This document shows positions 10,742 to 21,300 of a stretch of DNA of 64,000 bases, one piece after another. The notes under the pieces were generated by a model. The model saw only the letters and a program-made list of their open reading frames with translations, did no database searches and was not told the origin of the DNA. This stretch comes from Chaetomium olivaceum (Eukaryota > Ascomycota > Sordariomycetes > Sordariales > Chaetomiaceae). The DNA lies in NCBI GenBank assembly GCA_039881045.1, contig JAYWVB010000045.1, forward strand, positions 241,516 through 305,515. Reading direction: 5' to 3'. How positions within the stretch are numbered: position 1 is the first letter of the stretch; each line of letters starts with the position of its first letter. Made by a program: the position numbers and the translations under genes.

Positions 10742-11323
10742 ATGGCCGCCTGGGGTATGCGATTGTGTGTCTTTTGCTGCTGTGGTCTGGTCTTAAGTTA
10801 CATGTACTTGAGTAAACCCAACCGGCCTCGGTTCTCGGTCAAAGCCCCGGAAAGCCCTCAACCTTGCTGTCCAACCTTGGAAGGTTCCGCGACCGTTGCT
10901 ATCGTCCTTGAAAACTCGACTTTCAACTGGGAGCTAACGGAACGACTCTCTTGCTTCCTCAAAGCGCTTTACTATAACCATCTTCAGTCTGCGGAATCAC
11001 CATTCTTTCTAGCAGGTATGGTCGTATGTGGTAGTCGAGTGAGCTATTGTCGTTTATGAATGTGGCACTTCACAGGAAAGTACTTTGTTTATGTCGCAGG
11101 TTCGTCTGAATATCTTAAACATTACTCTGAAATTTGGGAATATTGTTCCCGAAGGCCAACTAGTATTAAGTATGCAGAGTCTCACGATATCACATCATCC
11201 AAGCATTATGGAGTCCCGTCCAACTTTGCCATGTCCCTCGGAAAGATGAATAGGCCTAGACGCAGTAGTCTTAGGGCTCCTTTCCCGTTAACTCCATCTC
11301 ATGTCTTGAGGATGCCTCGCTGA
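10742..11323 (+). CDS. Hypothetical protein with an N-terminal signal anchor
   Basis: Proposed exons 10742-11015 and 11076-11323, giving 173 residues. The splice (gtatgg donor, TTCACAG acceptor) keeps phase and bypasses a stop. Residues about 5-25 are hydrophobic and Cys-rich (LCVFCCCGLVLSYMYL), followed by KPNRPR, typical of a type II signal anchor or a signal peptide. The rest is soluble with no motif I can name. It could be a lineage-specific gene or the N-terminal remnant of a larger membrane-anchored enzyme, because the C terminus ends without a clear domain. Confidence 0.38.
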
Positions 11324-11462
11324 ACCATCCCCCCTCGTCATAATTAGAACAACCTCGCCATAATCAGGTGGAACGTAGTGGCAGCACACCCGTACACTCG
11401 GTTAAATCATTGATATGTTCAACCCCGAGCACACTTAGGCGAACATAGGCGGCGGCATAATC

Positions 11463-12578
11463 CTACAGCTCATCGTTAGCATTATCCGCCGCCGGTCTGC
11501 AAACCAGGGGTAAACAGTCCAGCTCAACACTTACATCATTCCACACGGTCTGCCCATCCGCCGAACTCGCAAACGCCTGCCACGACTCCTGCGCTGCAGG
11601 GTACCTTGACAAAGCCTGGTCACTGGGGAGCCTGAACACCCCCGGCGGCGGTTCCTCCCTCGCCGTCTCATTATAAAACACCACATCCCACACCCCGGGC
11701 GTACTATCCTGCGGCAGCCCCGACTTGGTCACATCCACAAACCTCTGCACGCTCGTCGTATGCGCACCCACCAACGCCACCAACTCCCGCACCCCAATCG
11801 TCTTATCCGCAAACAGCCTCACCAACCCCTCCGCATCGCTGCTCTCCCCCGCCGGCAACCTCCCCTCCGGCGCTGCCACCGCACTATCATTCCTCCCCAC
11901 AAACGCCTTGACGCGCGGTCCCAGCGGACACACCACCGCCGCCACCACCGCCGCCATCTGGATCAAATCCGCCATGCCCACACCATACGGCCCATGCCAC
12001 GCGGCGTACCACGCGCCCATCTGCGCCGCGATCTCCCCCAGCCCTTTGTTCTCCGCCCGCCCCAGCTCCTCCGCCGCGAGCACCACTGAACCATCCGCGC
12101 CACCACCCTCAGCAGACTTAGACCAGGTGCCGGCGTCGTGGAAGCCCAGACGGATGGCCTGGCGCGCGAGCTCGTTGCATTGCGTCCCCCCCGCCGAGGG
12201 AGAGGAGGGGTCGGTGAGGGAGAAGGAGGCCGCCATGGTGTCGGCGATGTGCTTCCAGGCGCAGCAGACGTCGGCGCGGCATAGCGCGCTGTCGAGGGCG
12301 CCGGCTGGCGGGGTGTAGACTGTGCTGAGGTCTTGCGGGGGGGTGGCGGCGCGGTTGGCGAGGAGGATGTTCTTGATGGTGAGGCCGGCGGGGGAGAGGG
12401 ATGTGCTGGGGAGGGTGAGCAGGTCGGCGAGGAGTTCGGGGGTGGTGGTGGTTGTTTGGCGGTTGGCGAGGGAGCGGAGGGCGGTGAGGGTGTGGGCTAG
12501 GCTGGGGTGTGCGGAGGTGGGTGCTGGTGAGGTGAGGGTGAGGGTGAGGGTGAGGAGGTACAGGGCTTGGGGTTTCAT
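11463..12578 (-). CDS. Secreted class II-like haem peroxidase
   Basis: Single exon, 371 residues. Haem peroxidase (plant/fungal/bacterial superfamily) that oxidises phenolic or other substrates with H2O2. An N-terminal signal peptide (MKPQALYLLTLTLTLTS, about 23 residues) indicates entry to the secretory pathway. The distal site is visible as RLGFHDAGTW (catalytic Arg and His) and the proximal haem ligand as LVALVGAHTTS. Cys residues around CRADVCCAWK and CNEL fit the disulfide pattern of ligninase-type enzymes. The last residues are NDEL, close to an H/KDEL retrieval signal, which is odd for a secreted peroxidase. The coding strand is C-rich in its 5' half and G-rich in its 3' half. Possible alternatives are a cytochrome c peroxidase-like or other ascomycete class II-like enzyme; substrate specificity cannot be read. 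Confidence 0.88.
   Translation of the reverse strand: MKPQALYLLTLTLTLTSPAPTSAHPSLAHTLTALRSLANRQTTTTTPELLADLLTLPSTSLSPAGLTIKNILLANRAATPPQDLSTVYTPPAGALDSALCRADVCCAWKHIADTMAASFSLTDPSSPSAGGTQCNELARQAIRLGFHDAGTWSKSAEGGGADGSVVLAAEELGRAENKGLGEIAAQMGAWYAAWHGPYGVGMADLIQMAAVVAAVVCPLGPRVKAFVGRNDSAVAAPEGRLPAGESSDAEGLVRLFADKTIGVRELVALVGAHTTSVQRFVDVTKSGLPQDSTPGVWDVVFYNETAREEPPPGVFRLPSDQALSRYPAAQESWQAFASSADGQTVWNDVSVELDCLPLVCRPAADNANDEL
12527..12553. repeat. Short (GTGAGG/GAGGGT) hexamer run in the peroxidase signal-peptide codons
   Basis: A near-perfect hexanucleotide run that encodes the Thr-Leu repeats of the peroxidase signal peptide. Confidence 0.7.
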
Positions 12579-13432
12579 GGTGGCGATAAGGGCTAGATGG
12601 TGTGCTCTGGGGGTTTGTGGACTGGACTGAACTGGGAGGAATCTAGGGGATTACACTCTGACTAGCTGTCGGACTTGGGTTTATGTATTACGGTTCAGTC
12701 TTCGTCGAGACCAACGTCGTCTCTCTTTCTGGCTGCATGATTTCAGGGGTGACAACAGCAGACCGGTCCGGACATCGGAATGGGTGTCAAAATGGTAGGT
12801 ATCTCATTACCTTCACTCACGTAAGCTCATTTAGCTAGCCCCTTCATTCTCCCGGATTTGAGAGACGGAACTGGGTCTCGTGGTTATGCTGCAGAGTTGA
12901 GGGGGTACGAACGGCCGCATGTCGGACGATGCAGGTAGCCACCAGCTCGCCAACGGCTACCAACAGCTCACCCTGGGATTTACATGAGAGATCGGTAACC
13001 TCCGGACCCTCCATGCTTGAGCATCGGGAGATACCAGATGCACTGTTCCGCTGTTGTGCTCCGATAAGCTGCCGGCTCCCGAGCTACCTAGCCTTTGAAT
13101 GCCGGGGAACCGCAATGAAAAGGGGCAGCTAGGGTGACTCCGGATGTGGTATTGGTATTGGGAACTCGGTCCGGGTTGTAATCTTCATAAAGTTCCATGA
13201 AGTGACCACAGCCGGTACTCGGACGAGTTGAATGCCCGAATCACCCCGCCGTCCCCGGCCAGCAACGGCCTTGGCACGGTAATCCCGCCCACCCGGCTCC
13301 GAACCCGGAGGCGGCCCCTCCCGTTAGACCTCGGTCTCACCCGGACTTATAAGACGTCACATCTCTTCTACACAGTTGTTGACATCGTAGAAAAACACGT
13401 AGATAACAATTATTTCAACCACAACCACAACA
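12579..13432. other. Divergent promoter region, peroxidase / OCD-family gene
   Basis: The 854-bp spacer separates the leftward peroxidase from the rightward OCD-family gene and holds both promoters. A TTATAAG element sits about 80 bp before the OCD ATG, and the leader just upstream of that ATG is (CAA)-rich. No gene seen. Confidence 0.45.
13346..13352 (+). promoter_or_regulatory. TATA-like element of the OCD-family gene
   Basis: TTATAAG about 80 bp upstream of the start codon at 13433, followed by an unstructured CA-rich leader. Position supports core-promoter function; sequence match is modest. Confidence 0.3.
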
Positions 13433-14758
13433 ATGACGCTCACAGTCCTCACCGACGACCAGATCCGGTCCCTACTGGAGAACCTGACCGTTGAGGAGTT
13501 GGATGGCTTCCAGCGCGCTCTCCTCTCGGCCCTGCACGAGAACTCGGCCGGCGCACAGAACAAGTCTGCTATCCACCAACCCGAGCGCGTCTCTATCCAC
13601 AGCCCCGCAACCGGCTGTACCACCCTATTCATGCCCTCCGCCAATTCCACCGGAAACGCCGTCAAGGGTACTTCCTCTCCCTCTTTTTGTGTTGTTCACG
13701 GATAACAACATCACTAACCATCCATCTCCCCAACCCACAGTCATAACCCTCACCTCCGCCGCCACCACCACCACCACCACCCCCAACCCCTCCGCAGCCC
13801 CCAAACCCACCGTCCGCCCCACGGGCGCCATCACCCTCCTCTCCCCAACCGGCACGCCTCTGGGGCTGCTGCACGCCGCCACCCTAACCGCCTTCCGCAC
13901 GGCGCTCGGATCGCTGAGTATCCTCCGCCGGCGGACGGGTCCCCTCAAGCGCCTGGTCGTGTTTGGCTGTGGCGAGCAGGCGTACTGGCACGCGCGTCTG
14001 ACGCTGCTGGCGCGCGGTAGGGAAGTGCAGGAGGTCGTATTTGTGAATCGACGGGTGAGTGAGGCGAGTGAGGAGGTGCTGCGCAGGTTTGGGGAGGTTG
14101 CGGCGGCTTCGGGGGTGAAGAGTAGGGAAGGGTGGGAAGGGTGTCGGTTTGAAGTGTTGGTGAAGGGGGCGGAGGGATATGAGGGGAGGCTGGGGGAGGT
14201 TTTGAGGGGGGCGGATGTTGTGGTTTGTTGTACGCCGTCTATGGAGGCGTTGTTTGATGCGCAGGTGTTTGAGGGCGGGGAGAAGGGGCGGTTAATCGTG
14301 GCGATTGGGAGCTATACCCCGGAGATGAGGGAGATACCGGCCAAGTTGGTTAGGCAGGCGCTCACGGTTGGAGAGAGGGAGGCGGGTGTCGTGGTGGTGG
14401 ACACGATTGAGGGCGCGCTGACGGAAGCGGGGGAGTTGATTGAGGTTGGGGTTAAGCCTGAGCAGATGGTCGGGTAAGTCGTTTCTTTTTCTCCGTCCTT
14501 TCTTTCCCTTCCTTCTTTCTTTTGTTTCTTTCTCTTCCTTTAGAGGGACAAGTCACTAACACGATACATTGTAGGCTTGGAGCTCTTGGAGGAAACGACC
14601 CTAACGACGCGAAGGGGAACAACCTGGCGCAATGGCTCCAGATGGGCAACGTCATCTACAAGAGTGTCGGTACTGGGTTGATGGACCTGTCCGTTGGCAT
14701 GCACATGATAGGGTATGCAAAGGAAAAGAAGGTCGGGACTCACGTTGAGGGGTTCTAG
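13433..14758 (+). CDS. Ornithine cyclodeaminase / mu-crystallin family protein
   Basis: Three exons: 13433-13667, 13741-14473 and 14575-14758, giving 383 residues with all phases agreeing. The family comprises NAD(P)-dependent ornithine cyclodeaminases, alanine and opine-type dehydrogenases, ketimine reductases and SbnB of staphyloferrin B synthesis. Visible features are the N-terminal substrate-binding part, the LLSPTGTPLGLLHAATLTAFRTALG segment conserved in the family, a Rossmann NAD-binding start VVFGCGEQA (GxGxxA-like), and DVVVCCTPS. A Thr-rich insert (six Thr in a row) follows the first intron. Which reaction it performs cannot be read from sequence. It lies about 5 kb from the NIS synthetase. 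Confidence 0.87.
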
Positions 14759-15277
14759 TCACCAGATCTTGCCAGTTTAGAGGGAAACACCTGCTACTCT
14801 CTACTTGATCATTATTGTGGTTAATTCCTGGCGTATATGATAAATAACGTTGTTTAGCCGTGAGTGAAACTTCAAAATGCCCCTATCTTGGCTTGTTGTT
14901 TCGAATAGGGGCTGTAAGCCAATGCCACGGCAACGACGTTCCGGAGAACGTGGGGCAAAATCAAGGTATCAGCTCAAATGAAACTCAAAATCCAACCAAC
15001 TTCTCTCTCACTCATCTCGCAAATCCAATACCCCAACTTGTGCTGATCCGTCTCATCGGTGCTTCCAACCGACTTGATAATCACCCTTGCGCGCAAGACA
15101 CATACATCCCTGAAAATGTTAGTCTAACTAACCCCTTTCACCAACATGAAATCCCAGACTAAACAAAACTCTAGACCAACCCCGTCATAAACCAACCACC
15201 ACCTCCTCTTCAATACTCCCCCCCCCGGACCACCACCACCACAACAACAACAACAACAACAACAAAAACTACCAACC
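14759..15277. other. Intergenic with CAA-rich leader
   Basis: No gene recognised. The last 50 bp before the next ATG form a (CCA)n(CAA)n tract that would give an unstructured 5' leader. Confidence 0.45.
15231..15265 (+). repeat. (CCA)4(CAA)7 microsatellite in the 5' leader
   Basis: Trinucleotide tract ending about 12 bp before the ATG at 15278. CAA-rich leaders are unstructured and favour efficient scanning. Confidence 0.85.
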
Positions 15278-15697
15278 ATGCCCCCCCTCAAAGCCGCCCT
15301 AACCCTGCATCTCCTAATCGAGACCCCCGCCTCCCTCTCGTTCCTCCTCAACCCCGGCGCCCAGCTGCCCGGCGCCTCGCCCGAAGCGCGCCTCATCCTG
15401 CGCAACTTTGGCGGCCTGCTGCTGGCGACCAACCTCGCGTGCCTGGCGCTGCTGGGCGGCGGGCGCGTGCATGATGACGATGATAGGGTTATGGCGCTGT
15501 TCTGTGCGGGGCTGGGGACGTATCATGTCTGGCCGATCTATCGGGCTTGGGTGAGGATGGGTGGGATAGGTGGGAAGAGGGAGGAGAAGAAGGTGTTGGG
15601 GGGACCGGTGGTGCATTTTGGGGTGCATGTGGTGTGTTTGGTTGCGCTGGTGGGGGGTGGGGTGGGGTGGTTGGGTTGCTGCAAAGGTGATGGATGA
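15278..15697 (+). CDS. Small multi-pass membrane protein, function unknown
   Basis: Single exon, 139 residues, ATG preceded by a CAA-rich leader. Four hydrophobic segments can be seen: about residues 5-25, 45-62, 70-88 and 113-133. A DDDD loop lies between the second and third. The layout resembles small fungal four-helix membrane proteins of unknown function, but I do not recognise a named domain. Coding sequence is C-rich at the start and G-rich at the end. Confidence 0.6.
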   Translation: MPPLKAALTLHLLIETPASLSFLLNPGAQLPGASPEARLILRNFGGLLLATNLACLALLGGGRVHDDDDRVMALFCAGLGTYHVWPIYRAWVRMGGIGGKREEKKVLGGPVVHFGVHVVCLVALVGGGVGWLGCCKGDG

Positions 15698-15839
15698 GTT
15701 ATGAGTAGGAGGGAGGTGATGATGGCAGGTGATAAATGGAAGGGAGGGATAAAGAGTACCCAGGCGGCGGGGGATATCTTGAATTGTATCCAACAAGCTA
15801 GCCTACACTTTACTTTCACATAGTACATGTACATCCTCA

Positions 15840-17717
15840 CTAGCTCCGAAACAGCTTCAGCCCCGCCTCTTCGACATTGACACCACCCATCTCCTCGTCC
15901 GACACCTCGTCCTCCTCCTTCAACTCCATCTTCTGCCCAAAGAGCGTCCCAAACAACCTGTCGATCGCGTGCTCCTCCCACCCCGCCTGTCCTCGGGCGC
16001 CATAAAGTTCTGGAGCTTCTCGTGCACCGTGTACCGCAGCTTGCGCCCCTTGCTGGCTCGCCTGTCGACGTTCTTCCGCGTCTTGGTCTCCTTGAGCGCC
16101 GCCCACCGGACCGTCGCGACCGACTCGCCCGGTGCCCCCGTGTCTGTGCTCCGCTGGTCTACAAGCTCCTTGAGTAGGAGCTGGTAAAAGTCGGCGTCGT
16201 CGTAAATCTGCGCGTCCTCCTCCACCTTCTTGGCTGCTTGCGCCGGCGCGCACGAGCGGGGCGTCCGCGCCCGCTTGACAAGCCGTTCCGAGCTCAGGAG
16301 CTGTTCGTCCAGTGCCGAAACGAGGGTCTGGCTTTCCGACTTGACGAGCTTTCTGGTAGAGAGCGCGGCGTTGCTCTTCTTCACTCTCTCCGACCACTTG
16401 TCGAGGACTTTCCGTCTGTGAGAGTGGGTGGTCTCCTCCACCATTTGCATGCTCTCCCAGATGGCCTGACTCGGGGTGTCTACGTCAATCCCGCGTTTCC
16501 TCTTGTCCCCGACCTTGGCCCTGCTGCTCTCCGGCATAAAAGTGTGCCGGACGCTATCAATCGTGTTCCACAGCTTGACGGCCGCCTCTTCCGCTGCATG
16601 GTACGCTTCCGTGCCGTTCTCGGGGCTGTTGTCGACGACACTGAACGAGTTTGCTGCGACTAGTGCTTTCTGTAGCCGGATGCGGAGATTTAGAATGGAG
16701 TCGAAAGCGCGGCGCTGGGCGCGCACTGCCACGCCCTTCTCCGCGTCTGCTTTGGCGGCCTGTGACATGGCGGCCACGATGCTCTTCTGCCCCTCGGTCG
16801 CCATCTTCCGTAGTTGAGCGCGTTCGTTGTTAGGGTCATCAGATCCTGCGTCTTCCTCTTCGTCTTCTTCGTCCTCATCATCATCTTCGTCTCCTTCCTC
16901 TTCATCACCCTCATCATCATCCCCCTCGTCCTCGTCCTCGTCCTCGTCCTCCTCTTCATCTTCCTCGTCATCGTCGTCATCCTCACCAGACAGCTCGGCT
17001 TCTAGATCAAAGAGACGTGCACCGTCTCCATCAATCTCTGATCCGTCTTCGGACGCCTCTAGCTCATCCTCTTCACTGTCGAGGTCCTCCTCTTCGGCAT
17101 CCTCGTCCCCGGACGAAGACATAAAGTCTGCGGCGGTCGGTCTTTTCTTGATCCGCCCATTCGGAACCTTCGGCTTTGAACTACCGCGGAAGACAAAGTC
17201 CTTCAGGTTTTCTTCGTCACTCTCGCAAAGCGCATTGTCGCTGCTGATCTCGGCGTCGTCATCGATGTGATCGGCTTCGAGGTCGGCTGTTTCTGGGTCG
17301 GCGAATTCCTCGCTGTCTTCCTCGTCGTCCTCCCTGTCGTCTTCCCCGTCATCTTCGCTGCTTTCTTCTAGCGCCGCTCTGCTGACGCGCGAGCCGCGGT
17401 ATTCGGGACCCAGTGCGATAGCATCTTTTTGCCGGAGTTTGCTCTTCCTACATGGCGTTAGAGATCGGATTGGGCCGGGGTACTGATATCCAGAGCATAC
17501 CCAACAGAAACATAGTGCTCTGTTCCCGCGTTCTCGTCGGCCGACTCTTCGCTCCCGCTCTGTTCGTCCTCATCGGGTGCCTCGTTCTCGATGTCGAAAT
17601 CTAGTATTCGGGTCAGATATGGCAGGAATTGAAGAGGCAATGTGTTCACTGACCCTTTGCGATCTTCTCCTCAAATTCGGCAAACCGCCCGGAGCGGCCC
17701 TTGCGTGTTGCCGACAT
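15840..17717 (-). CDS. BFR2: Ribosome biogenesis protein Bfr2 (AATF/Che-1 family)
   Basis: Exons (minus strand) 17717-17654, 17600-17501 and 17447-15840. Bfr2 is a nucleolar factor of early 90S/SSU processome assembly. Order of parts: short basic N terminus (MSATRKGRSGRFAEFEEKIAK), long Asp/Glu-rich region with nearly uninterrupted acidic runs, the AATF leucine-zipper-like domain (from about QKSIVAAMSQAAKA to SAIWESMQMVEETTHSHR-type helix), and the C-terminal TRAUB domain (KETKTRKNVDRRASKGRKLRYTVHEKLQNFMAPED). At about 15978-15987 (CCACCCCGCC on the + strand) the frame changes after FMAPEDR; the conserved continuation WEEHAIDRLFGTLFGQKMEL is in another frame. One missing base in the G-rich run restores a 590-residue protein. 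No intron fits, so this is a frameshift or an assembly error. Confidence 0.9.
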
Positions 17718-18330
17718 GGTGGTGATTTGCGCACGGGGTTGCTGAAGGCAGAGGATTCTCGATTGACACCCCACAGGGAAATTTTCAGGGAATCAGAACC
17801 AGCAGCCAGGAAATTTTGGCGGTGAAGCGTGGCAGAACCCACCGATGCATCTGCAGTGGGGTATTGTGGGACCTTGATTACAGTTGTTGGTGACTTGCAC
17901 CAATTCAATCACTCCCGCGTCATTTTGGTGACATGGAGGTCAGGAACTACGGGAAACTTCATCCATATATACCCCTAACCCTAACTTCTTTTAGGGCGGG
18001 AGGGGCAGGGGGCGGTGCACGACTTGGTAGCAAGCCTCGAATCTTTCAGCTCATACCTGGTGTCGACTGGCAATGACAAACAGCCAAATCACGCGACAAT
18101 CTGGATCAGAATAAATAATAATCGCCGTCAACAAAATGCTTCCATTGATTGCTTGTGTTTTCTCTGTTCAGATCGCTTCGACCAGAGCATTGGCGGTTAC
18201 CCCCTCTTTCGGATCTCCAACGCCGACCTCCGAAGGCCAACTCGGCCAAAATCCGGCGGCTTATTCCGTTGCCCATTGACACCAACCGCGCCTCTGGGCC
18301 CATCACGGGACGGACCGCCGTGCCCACATC
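17718..18330. promoter_or_regulatory. Divergent spacer BFR2 / NLR gene
   Basis: Holds the BFR2 promoter and, on the other side, the NLR upstream region. It contains a double CCCTAA telobox-like element (17973-17985). No gene seen; short open frames at 18000-18350 look non-coding. Confidence 0.45.
17973..17985 (-). promoter_or_regulatory. Telobox-like CCCTAACCCTAAC element upstream of BFR2
   Basis: Two CCCTAA units, about 260 bp upstream of the BFR2 start, followed at once by TTTTAGGG. AACCCTAA-type elements are associated with ribosomal-protein and ribosome-biogenesis promoters (Tbf1-type sites) in fungi, which fits BFR2. Function here is inferred. Confidence 0.4.
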
Positions 18331-21300
18331 ATGGAGACTAAGTCTGGTGCCAAAACCGTAGACTAGAGGCGGACGGTTTTCCGCCTTTCGAGAATTCCCA
18401 GTGGCGCGACCACCAGAGGAGCGGTGGCAGCACTGGTCGCGAAGGCCTTAAACACCACAGTCGACAATGTTAAGGTCTACTCCCTCGCTACTACATTGAC
18501 ACCGTGGGAAATGCCGCCCTCGAGGGTCGCCACCTTAATGCTTCTCGCAGATCCCGTTTCGCTAAGCAGTTTGAAGGGCGAGCAAAACGAGTGGGTACTT
18601 GATGTTGGCAGCAGTTATGATGAGGGTCTTGTGTTGGACACACACTTCTGGGGCCTCACGCCACTGAACGATGTCGAACCCCAAAAACACACTGCGGACT
18701 GTATTGCGATCTCTGGACTGGCGAGCCACGCATTTGGCTCGTGGCAACCACGTGGCGATGACAAAACCTTTATGTGGATTCGAGATCAAGCCCCAAAAAT
18801 ATGTCCCTGGGATGAGAGCTATCCTGTATGGCTACGACAGCACACTTACCGACTCGGAGTCTTTCCAAGGCATTGGCCACCTAGCTCTCAGCTTGATCTC
18901 ACAAATCAGATCAAACGGAGGCGCGCTTGACAACTCGAAGCCGTTGGTCTTTCTGGCTCACAGTCTCGGCGGCATCGTACTGAAAGATGCCTTGTGCAAG
19001 CTGGCGAACGCGCAGGATAACTCCATTGAGACGAAGATCTTCGCCCGATGTAAGGGTGCTATCATGTTTGGCGTTCCGAATCTCGGTATGGACCAGAATC
19101 ATCTACTTGCCCTTGTTCGAGGAAAGTCAGCAGAGCACCTTGTTCGAGACCTCTCTCGTGAGTCTGGCAATTATGGTTACCTTAACCAGCTCGAACTGTC
19201 ATTCTCCGGCATCGCTGAGATTGGTGAAATGAATTTCTATTGGGTGTTCGAGACAAAGAAGTCCCCAACCTTCGACCCTAAGACGGGGAAAATGACGGGA
19301 CCGCACGCTATCCTGGTTGATCCAGATTCCGCCACGACCCACCGAGTCAAGGAATGCCCTTTGTCTGTCCACCCCATTGCTAGGAATCATTCAGAATAGT
19401 CAAGTTCACACGCACGGACCCTAACACCAGCCCCGTCATCGAGCTAGTGCGCCGTATGTGTGGACTCGCCGAGATCGACACCGAAGACAGCGGCTCCAAG
19501 ATCCACCTTGATACAGATGTAGTTACATCGTTGCATTCACAGGTGACCGCCATCGGGCTGGGAAACCGCGGGTCGGACGACGAAGCCCACCTACTCAAGC
19601 GTCGGTCCCCTAGTACCTGAAATAGCTCATATTTTCAAGTTCTAACCCTTCTAATTAGATTTCCTGAGGTCCCTAGACTCGCCCGACCTCGACCTCCGGA
19701 AGGCGTTAATCGCTGATCCTTTTGAGCACACGTGCGAGTGGGTGTACGACCACAAACCCTTTACATCGTGGCTGAGGCGGGACGACGGCGTCTTCTGGAT
19801 CTATGGCAAACCCGGTTCTGGAAAGTCGACGCTGATGAAGCGAGTATACACCGACAAGCGCACTTGGCAGCACTCGCACACGTTCGGGAGCTCAATTCGC
19901 CACATTTCCGCTGGCTTCTTTTTCAATTACCGGGGAACGTCAATCCAGAAAACGTTAGAGGGCTTGATGAGGAGTATCTTGCGCCAAATTATGGAACGGC
20001 TCTCTGAATCCAGGACTACAATCGCTTTACGGGATGTTCTGTTAAACTCGCCGGCCTTCACCCCTGGCCACCGAAGTCGGGGTCCTTGGTCGGTAACTCG
20101 GCTAGAGGAGGCTCTGAGAGCTATTCTGGAACAGAGGCAAGTTGAGCTACGAATTACCTTCTTCTTTGACGCTCTCGACGAGTTTGATGGACCGCCCGAC
20201 TACATATCTCGCTTTGTCAAGTACCTGGTCAACCGCCCGACCGGGTCGCTTACCCACACCAAGGTCTGCTTCTCCAGCCGCCCCTGGGACGATTTTATGA
20301 CGAATTTCAGCAGCGTGCCTAAACTGGCCGTGGAGGACTTCACAAAGGAGGATGTCCGATACTTTTGCACAACTAGCTTCAGCATCCACCTCGACGCCAA
20401 GCATCATAATCTCGTTTCCAGACTCGCCGACGAAATTGTGGTCCGGGCATCTGGAGTATTTCTTTGGGCCAGTCTCATACTGAAAGAACTTGTGGCGGCA
20501 TTTAACGGGGGGCAAACTCCTTCCCTGGAGGACTTACTTCGACTGTTGCAGTCGGTCCCGACCGAGCTCTCGAATTACTATAACTTCCTCATTCAGCGAA
20601 TCCCAAAAGCCCTCAGATGGAAAACATATGCCCTTCTGGAGGTAGTTGTCAGGGCGCGGACCCAGCAAGAACTTCGTCTTGATTACACGTGGAAAACCAT
20701 CCTAATTTCAGACTCTCCAAATTGGCTTGCCGCACAACAAATCCTAGGAAATCTGGACAACCGTGGCGATGAAGATGACAGTAAGGAGCCGCGCAGGGAT
20801 ATTCTAATTTGGGGCGGAGGTCTTGTGTCAGTTCCAGCGGATCCAGCCGACGCTGTGCAACTAATGCATCAAACGGTCTACGAATTTGTCACTAAACTTG
20901 ACTTCAAGGACCAAGTCCTGGGGTCCATGTCCAAAGCGACGTATGAAAACGGGCACTCTTTCCATTTTAAGTCGTTCCTGACCTTCCACCACTTACACGA
21001 TGCACCATCTCCGTCAAAGGTCCGACTCATGCGCCGGGAAAAAAAAGACCTTCGAAGCTCCATATATCATGGGGCCAAAGCAGAGGAGACAACCGGAAGG
21101 AGCTGCCAGTCATTCCTTGACAGTGTACCAAGCCACACCATTGCGGAGCTTGGCGCAAAGCTGATCGGATACCTTGCACAAGACGGACACTATTCGATGG
21201 TTTGCCTCGAACCCGATCTGATCAGGTCACATCTGGGCTTTGCAACATTCTTCCGGCTCCGCCTCTACCTCCAGGACCGTGTCCTCCTCAACCCAGGCTG

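Noticed and set aside
15231..15265. Possible coding of poly-Gln by the CAA run
   Set aside because: It lies upstream of the ATG of the small membrane protein and is better read as a 5' leader.
16820..17000. Long Ser-rich plus-strand frame
   Set aside because: It is the antisense of the acidic Asp/Glu tract of BFR2.
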